Shown in pieces: positions 15,617 to 20,842 of a stretch of 48,061 nt of DNA. The notes beneath the pieces are model-generated. The model was not told the DNA's origin. It saw only the letters and a program-made list of their open reading frames with translations, and did not search any database. The DNA comes from Oscillospiraceae bacterium (GTDB lineage: Bacteria; Bacillota; Clostridia; Oscillospirales; JAAYXM01), in assembly GCA_017435965.1 (NCBI GenBank), contig JAFSEA010000074.1:1-48061 (forward strand), written 5' to 3'. Every line of letters begins with the position of its first letter. Within the stretch, counting starts at the first letter, position 1. A program made the translations under genes and the position numbers.

Positions 15617-15693
15617 CGAGATGTGGCTCAGTTTGGTAGAGCGCTGCGTTCGGGACGCAGAGGCCGCAGGTTCAAGTCCTGTCATCTCGACCA
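15617..15693 (+). tRNA. tRNA-Pro (anticodon CGG)
   Basis: 77 nt including an encoded CCA. Acceptor stem CGAGATG (15617-15623) pairs with CATCTCG (15683-15689), with A as discriminator. The anticodon arm CTGCG-TTCGGGA-CGCAG gives anticodon CGG at 15651-15653, decoding CCG. D and T arms are regular, and TTCAAGT is the T loop. The last 23 nt are repeated exactly at 21962, because this gene is the integration site of the following element. Confidence 0.95.
15671..15693 (+). repeat. attL core (tRNA-Pro 3' end)
   Basis: The 23 nt from the T loop to CCA of tRNA-Pro are identical to 21962-21984. Integration leaves the tRNA gene intact at this end. Confidence 0.9.
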
Positions 15694-15702
15694 TTTTTAT
15701 AA

Positions 15703-15746
15703 AACCGTACAACAGGCGAAAAATAGCTTGGTTGTGCGGTTTTTTC
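15703..15746 (+). terminator. Element-borne terminator after tRNA-Pro
   Basis: Stem AACCGTACAAC/GTTGTGCGGTT (one G-T pair) followed by six Ts. It lies just inside the element, so it replaces the chromosomal tRNA terminator that integration displaced to 21985. Confidence 0.75.
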
Positions 15747-15826
15747 TTTGTTTATACGTGAAACGGTTTAAAGCATTTTTAAGTATTTGACAACCGTTTT
15801 GTTGGTCAAAAGTTGGTCAACTTGCT

Positions 15827-16270
15827 TCAAGTGACAACAGCACCGAAAAACGCCCGGGCAAAGTTTATGAGAGCACGTTTACGCAGTCGGTACACTATTC
15901 TTGTTCCCATATGCTCTGTTTGGGCAAAGTTATCAATCCCAGCACCTTCTACATATGCCCATCTTAAAAACTTTGCCTCTTCATCGGAAACAGCAGAAAG
16001 TGCCAGGTCCACACGCTTTATTGCACAAGTAACTCTTTTAAGCCTTTCTTCCTCATCGCTTATGTTTGAAATGATGTTTACCCACTTGTTTTCCGTCTCA
16101 TTTCCTCCGCCGTCTTTTGTTGATGCTCCTCTTGTTTTACCACCGATTGATTTAAGACATGCATCAAGCTCAGTAATCCGTGATTTTATAATCTTTTCTG
16201 CTGCATAATATTGTTTTAGCTTCTTTAGCTCATCAATAGCAAGTTCTCTGTAATCCACTACATTTCCCAT
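15827..16270 (-). CDS. ArpU/RinA-like phage transcription regulator
   Basis: 147 aa. The N-terminal two-thirds are charged helices (DELKKLKQYYAAEKIIKSRI, then a Gly-rich loop). The C-terminus (about 95-140: LSAVSDEEAKFLRWAYVEG through RIVYRLRKRALINFA) has the layout of a sigma-70 region-4-like helix-turn-helix. Proteins of this shape close the early regions of Gram-positive prophages and activate late or packaging genes. With no late genes in the element, it may act on a helper phage (inference). The first ATG is very close to the AAAAAGGG box, so the true start could be a few codons downstream. Confidence 0.55.
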   Translation of the reverse strand: MGNVVDYRELAIDELKKLKQYYAAEKIIKSRITELDACLKSIGGKTRGASTKDGGGNETENKWVNIISNISDEEERLKRVTCAIKRVDLALSAVSDEEAKFLRWAYVEGAGIDNFAQTEHMGTRIVYRLRKRALINFARAFFGAVVT

Positions 16271-16361
16271 CCCTTTTTATGAAATCGCGCCAATCTCCGA
16301 AAATGAAATTGACACATTCGGAGAAGCGGGATATAATAAAATCACAAGTTTGTGCAGACGG

Positions 16362-16562
16362 TTACGCTTCCGGGACTTCGGGCGTTGCCGTCTCTTTTGT
16401 TTCTTCCGTGTATCCTTCAAAGTGAAGTAACCCGAGAGAAATAAGGTCACGTATCATTTCGCTTTGTGTGGTGTGCCAGTATCGAGAACGCTTCAGATCA
16501 TCAAGCCTGCGGTCAAGTTCCGGCGTTACCGATACGGTGAACCGCCGTACATCAAGAGACAT
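16362..16562 (-). CDS. Small ribbon-helix-helix protein
   Basis: 66 aa. Residues 5-45 (VRRFTVSVTPELDRRLDDLK, then YWHTTQSEMIRDLISLGL) match the Arc/CopG ribbon-helix-helix pattern of a beta strand followed by two helices. The tail is acidic and Pro/Thr-rich. A GAAAGGAGC box precedes the ATG. It may regulate the element's replication or copy number, since it lies directly upstream of the replication-type gene's 3' neighbour DNA. Its role is inferred only. Confidence 0.7.
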   Translation of the reverse strand: MSLDVRRFTVSVTPELDRRLDDLKRSRYWHTTQSEMIRDLISLGLLHFEGYTEETKETATPEVPEA

Positions 16563-16617
16563 ATGTTTCAGCTCCTTTCTATGTGGTGCAGTGGTGTAAT
16601 ATTGTGTTTCTGTCTCT

Positions 16618-16640
16618 CGCGCGTGCGTGCGCGTACGCGC
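16618..16640. other. 23-bp alternating pyrimidine-purine tract
   Basis: Unbroken CG/TG/TA alternation for 23 nt, followed by another GCGCG. This can adopt Z-DNA and is unlike the rest of the window. A second tract of 15 nt lies at 17221-17235, on the other side of the replication-type gene. Confidence 0.6.
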
Positions 16641-16656
16641 CTCTGCGCGAAAGACT

Positions 16657-16676
16657 CAACATTTTTCAACATTTTC
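16657..16676. repeat. Two tandem 10-bp repeats CAACATTTTT/C
   Basis: CAACATTTTT (16657-16666) is directly followed by CAACATTTTC (16667-16676), just past the stop of the replication-type gene and next to the alternating tract. They could be iteron-like binding sites. Confidence 0.4.
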
Positions 16677-16680
16677 GATA

Positions 16681-17205
16681 TCACTCCCGTTTCAAAAGCT
16701 TTCTTTTCCAGTCCTCGGCTGTGAGCTGTTCCTTCTCTGTGCGTTTTGCATTATTCAGCGCACGAAGTACAGCTGCAGCCTCTTCATCGGCGCGGTGGTA
16801 CTCTGAATCCCGCTTCACTTGTTGTTGTGAATTTTCTTTTTCTTCCTGTTCCGGTTCTCGAGGATCCTCTCCCGGTGGCGGTGGAATCTGTGACCGTGAA
16901 GGCTTGTCTATCTTCTGCCACTTCTTCCAGTTGCGTAGAAAATAATATCTCTGACCGTCATAGGTATAAAGCATTGTAGAGGTATGCTGTTCTATCTCTT
17001 CCAAAGCGCGGTCTATATCGGACGTTCTCAGGCGTTCATCATATGGGAACAGAGTAGAACGAAGAAGAGACGGCTTGCACCTTCCGCGCCCTTCATCATC
17101 AGCTGAGGATATAAGTCCGATATACACAACCTTTGCAAAAGTAGACAAGTTCCCGAAGCCCTCGGAACTCCATAGTTCAGGGCTTATCATTCTCTTCCGG
17201 GGCAT
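16681..17205 (-). CDS. Phage-type replication/replisome-organiser-like protein
   Basis: 174 aa. The N-terminus (MPRKRMISPELWSSEGFGNL, SADDEGRGRCKPSLLRSTLF, then DIDRALEEIEQH and YFLRNWKKWQKIDKPSRSQIPPP) is characteristic of phage replication proteins with a winged-helix domain. The C-terminal 80 residues are a charged, Glu/Gln-rich tail with no DnaD or DnaC-interaction domain visible, so this is a short version. Start at MPRKRM (17205) by an AGGAAGG box 8 nt upstream, rather than at 17229. Confidence 0.65.
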   Translation of the reverse strand: MPRKRMISPELWSSEGFGNLSTFAKVVYIGLISSADDEGRGRCKPSLLRSTLFPYDERLRTSDIDRALEEIEQHTSTMLYTYDGQRYYFLRNWKKWQKIDKPSRSQIPPPPGEDPREPEQEEKENSQQQVKRDSEYHRADEEAAAVLRALNNAKRTEKEQLTAEDWKRKLLKRE

Positions 17206-17220
17206 TTTGTTTTCCTTCCT

Positions 17221-17235
17221 CGCGCGCACGCGCGT
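17221..17235. other. 15-bp alternating CG/CA tract
   Basis: Unbroken pyrimidine-purine alternation immediately upstream of the replication-type gene. Pairs with the tract at 16618-16640. Confidence 0.5.
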
Positions 17236-17250
17236 TTTAAACTTCTTTTT

Positions 17251-17529
17251 CTATTCTCTTCTATTCTTTCTTATTCGGGGGCGAACGTTCGGCGAGGGTT
17301 CGCCGAATTCTGAAGCGGCGGCATAAAGCAGTACAGACGTGGACACCTGAAAAGGGCGGCGGCTCGCATCGGTATCTTCTGTCGGTTCCGGGACTTCGGA
17401 CGGGACTGAAAATCGGGATGCAGTGCGCCGCGGTTTCGTTGGTCGGCGTTTTCTTGGTTTATGCCGTGGCTTCTCAAGGAGACAATGTGATAAGGTTCTG
17501 CCGGAACGTTAATCTGTTTGTCGGCTCAT
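17251..17529 (-). pseudogene. Possible interrupted ORF in GC-rich gap
   Basis: Between the replication-type gene and the small zinc protein lie about 370 bp of GC-rich DNA without a clear gene. One minus-strand frame runs from ATG at 17529 to TAG at 17251 (92 codons) but has an in-frame TAA at codon 7 (17509-17511). Downstream it reads as a basic then acidic, low-complexity peptide (KPRHKPRKRRPTKPRRTAS ...). A competing frame starts at TTG 17477. An 8-bp hairpin lies at 17288-17307. I do not recognise a family, so coding status is doubtful. Confidence 0.3.
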
Positions 17530-17575
17530 TCACCTTTTTAAGAAAGAAAAGCTTCATCAACTCTTGAAAAATTCC

Positions 17576-17740
17576 TTAAAAGTTGATAAAATATAACTGC
17601 TGATAGTTCTTTCCGGGGCTATTTTGCATTTGAGCTGTTACCGCTTCCTCGGTAATGGCTCTTTTCTTTTGTTCGGAGCACTCGCATTTCTCCCCGGGGT
17701 CAAGGTTTGCGCCGCAATGTGGACATGTGTTATAAATCAT
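17576..17740 (-). CDS. Small zinc-ribbon protein
   Basis: 54 aa. CPHCGANLDPGEKCEC near the N-terminus gives a CxxC-x(9)-CxC metal knuckle. The C-terminal half is polar without motifs. Short proteins starting MIYNTCPHCGA are common in clostridial mobile elements, to my recollection. A GGAGG lies 10 nt upstream of the ATG at 17740, inside the end of the small membrane ORF before it. Function unknown. Confidence 0.6.
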   Translation of the reverse strand: MIYNTCPHCGANLDPGEKCECSEQKKRAITEEAVTAQMQNSPGKNYQQLYFINF

Positions 17741-17744
17741 AGGC

Positions 17745-17894
17745 TCATATCCTCCGCAGTATCTCACGGATAGAAATCCCGCTTCCCGAAAGTTTGTATA
17801 AAATAATCATAGAAATCGGGTATATTATTCCGAACAGCGAACAAAGCCCGATTGCATAGGGAAGAAGCTTTATAAAGCATTGCATAAAGGTCAT
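17745..17894 (-). CDS. 49-aa translationally coupled membrane peptide
   Basis: Reads MTFMQCFIKLLPYAIGLC, then SLFGIIYPISMIILYKLSG and SGISIREILRRI. One or two hydrophobic spans (about 7-33) are followed by a basic cytoplasmic tail. Its ATG overlaps the stop of the upstream HTH gene (ATGA), and a GGGAG lies about 10 nt upstream. It is followed 4 nt later by the zinc-ribbon gene. Length and coupling suggest a real small gene. It resembles small holin-like or regulatory membrane peptides only in general form. Confidence 0.6.
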   Translation of the reverse strand: MTFMQCFIKLLPYAIGLCSLFGIIYPISMIILYKLSGSGISIREILRRI

Positions 17895-18085
17895 AGCGCA
17901 CTCATCTCCCTTGCAAGTGTTGCGACTGATATAAAGTTATTCTCAATCGTGAAGAGCTTCCGCACGGTCGGCCGTGAAAGCCCTGTGAACTTGATAACCT
18001 CGCCTGTGGTAAGTATCTCCTTATCCGGGAACTGCGCTTTTATCCGTTCAAGGTTGTCCCGGTAAGACTTCAACTCGTTTCCCAT
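17891..18085 (-). CDS. Small HTH (excisionase-like) protein
   Basis: 64 aa. After a helical N-terminus, residues about 24-60 contain a helix-turn-helix (ILTTGEVIKFTGLSRPTVRK) of the MerR/Xis type. It may be the element's recombination directionality factor or a regulator. AAGGAG lies 9 nt before the ATG. Co-oriented with the leftward genes and coupled to the 49-aa membrane ORF. Confidence 0.6.
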   Translation of the reverse strand: MGNELKSYRDNLERIKAQFPDKEILTTGEVIKFTGLSRPTVRKLFTIENNFISVATLAREMSAL

Positions 18086-18108
18086 CGTCTTTTACTCCTT
18101 TCTCATTT

Positions 18109-18130
18109 CGCCGTTTTTACGGCGTTTTTT
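18109..18130 (+). terminator. Plus-strand terminator inside leftward operon
   Basis: CGCCG-TTTTTA-CGGCG stem-loop followed by six Ts on the plus strand, between the small paralogues and the HTH gene, which are on the minus strand. It may block antisense transcription entering the early operon. Confidence 0.5.
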
Positions 18131-18148
18131 CTTTTCGGGTATGTATCT

Positions 18149-18439
18149 TTACACCTTCCTGGTGTTTTTGGCATCTCTTCCCACGTGGTTTTCTTCTGCG
18201 TGGGCGTTTTGTGGCTCTTTCTTTCTCTGAAATACTTTGAGCTTATAAACAATACGCTTTGCTTTCTCAATATCCGCCGAAATACTCAATGCTGCATAAA
18301 ATAAAGCAGCATTGTCAAGCTCTGCACCCTGGGCGACTTCATCATCGAGGGCAAAAAGCTCCTGACTTGTGTCCTCAATACTTGAAAGTACCTCTTGCAG
18401 GTTCTTAATTAGATCTATTCGGATCATCTTCTCACCCAT
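18149..18439 (-). CDS. Small helical protein, tandem paralogue 4
   Basis: 96 aa. The core (IDLIKNLQEVLSSIEDTSQE, LFALDDEVAQGAEL, NAALFYAALSISADIEKAK) matches the three upstream small proteins: a predicted helix ending in LxALD, a Gly/Asp turn and then xALxxxxxxLxx.. helix. It has an extra basic C-terminal tail (VFQRKKEPQNAHAEENHVGR). ATG at 18439 overlaps the preceding stop and follows an AAAGGAGCGTG box. No known family recognised. Confidence 0.6.
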   Translation of the reverse strand: MGEKMIRIDLIKNLQEVLSSIEDTSQELFALDDEVAQGAELDNAALFYAALSISADIEKAKRIVYKLKVFQRKKEPQNAHAEENHVGRDAKNTRKV

Positions 18440-18665
18440 TTGCACACGCTCCTTTCTTCATTTCTTCAAACAAGATGTCCACCTGTGCGTCGAAGTTCCG
18501 TGCAAGCTCATCAAGCATCTTGCACGGACAGAACAACGCCAAAGGAAGAACGTCAACATCCTTTTCGAGCGCATTTGATATTGCCGAAAAAGTGTTGTAC
18601 AGTGCGTTAAGGTCTGAAGATAATTCCGCAAGGGTATGAATTGCATCTGTTGCTTTCTCACTCAT
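18432..18665 (-). CDS. Small helical protein, tandem paralogue 3
   Basis: 77 aa. Same plan as its neighbours: DAIHTLAELSSDLNALYNTF, a short turn, then VLPLALFCPCKMLDELARNF. It ends KGACANG, almost the same as the end of the preceding paralogue (KGACADE), and the DNA at both junctions is repeated (AAAGGAGCGTGTGC then ATG). Start overlaps the upstream stop by 8 nt. Function unknown. Confidence 0.6.
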   Translation of the reverse strand: MSEKATDAIHTLAELSSDLNALYNTFSAISNALEKDVDVLPLALFCPCKMLDELARNFDAQVDILFEEMKKGACANG

Positions 18666-18867
18666 CCGCACACGCTCCTTTCTCTTGTGTTATCATTTTT
18701 CGGAATATCTCGCACAGCTCCCTGAACCTATCCACCGGAATTGCCAAAGCCCGTGAAAAATTGATACCCATTTCGGAATAAGCAAACTCTAATGCCGTGA
18801 AGTTGTCCCGGACGTCGCAGAGGTCGTTATATAAGTCCGTCAGATCTGAATCAGTTATCTTTCTCAT
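18658..18867 (-). CDS. Small helical protein, tandem paralogue 2
   Basis: 69 aa: DLTDLYNDLCDVRDNFTALE, turn, then NFSRALAIPVDRFRELCEIF, ending KGACADE. The shared pattern L-x(2)-L..TALE..RALAxPVxxL marks it as a paralogue of the genes either side. GAAAGGAG lies 9 nt before the ATG. It is separated by 2 nt from the stop of paralogue 1. Confidence 0.6.
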   Translation of the reverse strand: MRKITDSDLTDLYNDLCDVRDNFTALEFAYSEMGINFSRALAIPVDRFRELCEIFRKMITQEKGACADE

Positions 18868-18869
18868 AC

Positions 18870-19082
18870 TTACGTTTCTCCTTTCATTTGTTCTTTAAGC
18901 TCCGAGCAAAGCTTCTGTGCAGTCTCGGTCAATACAACAAGCTGCTGCACCGGAAAATACAAAGCATTAGAACAGAGGTCCGAACCGCCCCGGAGTGAAT
19001 TATCCAGGGCGCACATCGTCTGACCTATCCACTCAATCTGTGCGAGAGTATCTTCAAGGTTTGCAAGCGTTATCTTCTCCAT
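18870..19082 (-). CDS. Small helical protein, tandem paralogue 1
   Basis: 70 aa: ITLANLEDTLAQIEWIGQTM, CALDNSLRGG turn, then CSNALYFPVQQLVVLTETAQ. It carries the clearest version of the shared motif (ALDxx... NALYFPVxxL). First gene of the run, 19 nt after the Cro-like gene. GAAAGGCGGTG precedes the ATG at 19082; the longer frame from 19121 overlaps the Cro-like gene. No known family recognised. Possibly a phage early gene. Confidence 0.6.
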   Translation of the reverse strand: MEKITLANLEDTLAQIEWIGQTMCALDNSLRGGSDLCSNALYFPVQQLVVLTETAQKLCSELKEQMKGET

Positions 19083-19101
19083 TGGTTTCACCGCCTTTCT
19101 G

Positions 19102-19314
19102 TTATTGGTCTGTTGGTTCAAAGAGTTCGTTTGGTTCCGAATTTAAAGCAGCACACAACGAAGTTATAATCTCGCTGTCTATCACCTTGCGACCGTTCAA
19201 GAGTGCGGACATCTGATTTTCAGATAATCCCATTCGTTCCGCAACAGATTTTTGCTTTAATCCTTTTTGCTCAATAATCTTTTTTGCATTGATAGCGACC
19301 TGTGAAATTGACAT
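19102..19314 (-). CDS. Cro-like XRE-family regulator
   Basis: 70 aa consisting of one HTH_XRE domain: MSISQVAINAKKIIEQKGLK, QKSVAERMGLSENQMSALLN, GRKVIDSEIITSLCAALN. First gene of the leftward operon, facing the divergent repressor across the three-operator region, which is the position of Cro in lambdoid switches. ATG at 19314 preferred (AGGTAGGTG 6 nt upstream) over GTG at 19323. Confidence 0.85.
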   Translation of the reverse strand: MSISQVAINAKKIIEQKGLKQKSVAERMGLSENQMSALLNGRKVIDSEIITSLCAALNSEPNELFEPTDQ

Positions 19315-19329
19315 TTTTATCACCTACCT

Positions 19330-19400
19330 CAAGTTTCTTGATGTAAGACAATGTTATCACAAGATATTTGACAAGTCAATACTTTTATACAAGTTTCTTG
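19330..19400. promoter_or_regulatory. Three operators spaced exactly 30 bp
   Basis: CAAGTTTCTTG at 19330-19340 and 19390-19400, and CAAGATATTTG at 19360-19370. Each is an 11-bp site (4-3-4 dyad), and first bases are exactly 30 bp apart, so sites lie on nearly the same helix face. The central, weaker site overlaps the leftward promoter spacer. Layout is that of a repressor/Cro lysogeny switch. Confidence 0.75.
19351..19379 (-). promoter_or_regulatory. Leftward early promoter
   Basis: Minus-strand -35 TTGACT (19374-19379) and -10 TAACAT (19351-19356), 17-bp spacer. The middle operator (19360-19370) sits in the spacer, so repressor binding should occlude RNA polymerase. Confidence 0.65.
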
Positions 19401-19411
19401 ATATTTTTCTC

Positions 19412-19440
19412 TTGACATACGGAGATTAAAGTGTTATCGT
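19412..19440 (+). promoter_or_regulatory. Rightward repressor promoter (candidate)
   Basis: -35 TTGACA (19412-19417), 17-bp spacer, weak -10 TATCGT (19435-19440), 20 nt before the repressor start codon. Lies 11 bp downstream of the third operator, so bound repressor could activate it. Confidence 0.4.
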
Positions 19441-19460
19441 ATATTTGCGAGGTGAAAGTT

Positions 19461-19883
19461 ATGGGAATAGGAAAACGCTTGAGAGAAGCACGACAGAGCA
19501 GAAATCTGAAACAGGATGAACTTGCAAAGCTTATAGGTGTGACTGCTTCTGCTATTGCAAATTATGAAAACGATATAAGCCACCCGAAAGAAGTTGTTTT
19601 ATACAAGCTTTTCGAGGTGTTAGAAGTAGAGCCTAATTTTATTTTTCAGGATGTGGTGAGTATAAAAAAAGAAGCTCCTTCCCCAACAGAGGAAAAGCTT
19701 CTGCAGAAAGTCCGCAAGCTAAACGCCACAGGACGAAAAAAAGCCGATGAATATATCACCGACTTATCAGAAAATCCGAAGTATACCGAACCGCGCCCGC
19801 TTCCCGATGAAGTTTCAAAAGACATAGCCCGGGAGCTGGAGAACATCACCGGAAAGAAAAGGAAAACCACTATCTTAAAATAA
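19461..19883 (+). CDS. XRE-family repressor (cI-like, no protease domain)
   Basis: 140 aa. N-terminal HTH_XRE domain (about 1-60: GKRLREARQSRNLKQDELAK, LIGVTASAIANYENDISHPK). The remainder is a short oligomerisation-type region (EEKLLQKVRKLNATGRKKAD) and a basic tail. No S24 LexA-like self-cleavage domain, so induction would not be by the usual RecA route. ATG at 19461 with GAGGTG 6-7 nt upstream. The GTG at 19431 has no ribosome site. It should bind the three 30-bp-spaced operators. Confidence 0.85.
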   Translation: MGIGKRLREARQSRNLKQDELAKLIGVTASAIANYENDISHPKEVVLYKLFEVLEVEPNFIFQDVVSIKKEAPSPTEEKLLQKVRKLNATGRKKADEYITDLSENPKYTEPRPLPDEVSKDIARELENITGKKRKTTILK

Positions 19884-19967
19884 AGCTGATACTTCCGCTG
19901 CACGGTATCGTGTATGTGATTATAATATACTTCCCCGGAAGCGGGAGAGAATAAAGGAATGTGAACA

Positions 19968-20633
19968 ATGACAAAATACCCCGATAAATACAACCTCACG
20001 CCACAGCAGAGCTTATTTCTTGCAAAAAAACGTTGGGATGAAAACGTGTACTGCGGTATGAGAATGGAAAACAGAAACGTTACATTTCCGCAGACCAAAA
20101 CAATCCTCGAGGGCGTGAACGTTCCCGATGTGCAGCTTGATGATATACAGGCTATCCTGAATATGCGTGATGCATGGAAATATCTTATAAGCTCCGCATC
20201 AGAACCGGTAACACTTGCGTATATGTGCAAGCTCAATGAGTATATCGCACGGAATGAAGCTTTTGAGTGGGGCAAGCTCCGCACGGGCCGTGTCGGAATC
20301 TCCGGCACAGACTATATCCCACCTGTCCCGAACTATGAAGAAGCAGAGCGGGAGCTGCAGGAGATTATGAGCCGGAACATCACCGGCACGGAAAAAGCTC
20401 TTGATATCTTCCTGTGGGGCGCACGTTCTCAACTCTTCTGGGACGGGAATAAGCGCACAAGCTTGACCCTTGCAAACAAGGTCCTTATATCCGAAGGTGC
20501 AGGCGTTCTCACGATAACGGATAAATTCATGTTTGAGTTTAATACGCTGTTGCTTGAGTATTACAACACAGGCAAGGGCGAAAAGCTTAAAGAGTTTTTA
20601 TATAACAACGCAATTTTCGGGCTTGATATATAA
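19968..20633 (+). CDS. Fic/DOC-family protein with Gln in place of catalytic His
   Basis: 221 aa, one Fic domain. Canonical Fic enzymes (AMPylators) carry H-x-F-x-[DE]-G-N-[GK]-R. Here residues 154-163 read SQLFWDGNKR, so the catalytic His is Gln (Q155) while the phosphate-binding DGNKR is intact. A QTKTILEG segment (42-49) resembles the inhibitory helix motif but with Lys at the Ser/Thr position. From memory, similar proteins with QLFWDGNKR exist in clostridia, so the change is probably a family trait. Activity may be altered or lost. AAAGGAATG lies upstream. It follows the repressor and could be a defence or lysogenic-conversion gene. Confidence 0.8.
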   Translation: MTKYPDKYNLTPQQSLFLAKKRWDENVYCGMRMENRNVTFPQTKTILEGVNVPDVQLDDIQAILNMRDAWKYLISSASEPVTLAYMCKLNEYIARNEAFEWGKLRTGRVGISGTDYIPPVPNYEEAERELQEIMSRNITGTEKALDIFLWGARSQLFWDGNKRTSLTLANKVLISEGAGVLTITDKFMFEFNTLLLEYYNTGKGEKLKEFLYNNAIFGLDI

Positions 20634-20640
20634 TCTCACT

Positions 20641-20810
20641 CGTTCTGATGAGCGACTATGTAACAGAACGTAACAAAATAAAAAAATCCCGCTTCGGTTG
20701 GGAGACCGAAACGGGACGGCTCAAAGGTGTTGCAACCACCAATGAGCATATGAGGCGCGGCTATAAGATAACCTCACCTAAATCAAGTGTTATTTTATCA
20801 TACCGCGCCT
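20641..20810 (+). ncRNA. Four-hairpin structured region between fic and int
   Basis: Hairpins at 20641-20670 (CGTTCTG/CAGAACG), 20687-20716 (TCCCG.TTCGGT/ACCGAA.CGGGA), 20719-20747 (GCTCA.GGTG/CACC.TGAGC) and 20753-20810 (AGGCGCGG/CCGCGCCT plus an inner AAGATAAC/GTTATTTT stem). They occupy nearly all of the gap with little unpaired spacing. Read on the minus strand the second is followed by T7 and could terminate. It could be a structured RNA leader of int, a replication or transfer origin, or recombination sites. I recognise no known class. Confidence 0.45.
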
Positions 20811-20842
20811 AAAAAATCAATACAAAAGGACGGTATAACAAA

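Noticed and set aside
17271-17477. TTG-started 68-codon minus-strand frame in the GC-rich gap
   Set aside because: No ribosome site, three minus-strand frames are almost equally open because of composition, and no recognisable feature. Noted only as part of the doubtful 17251-17529 region.
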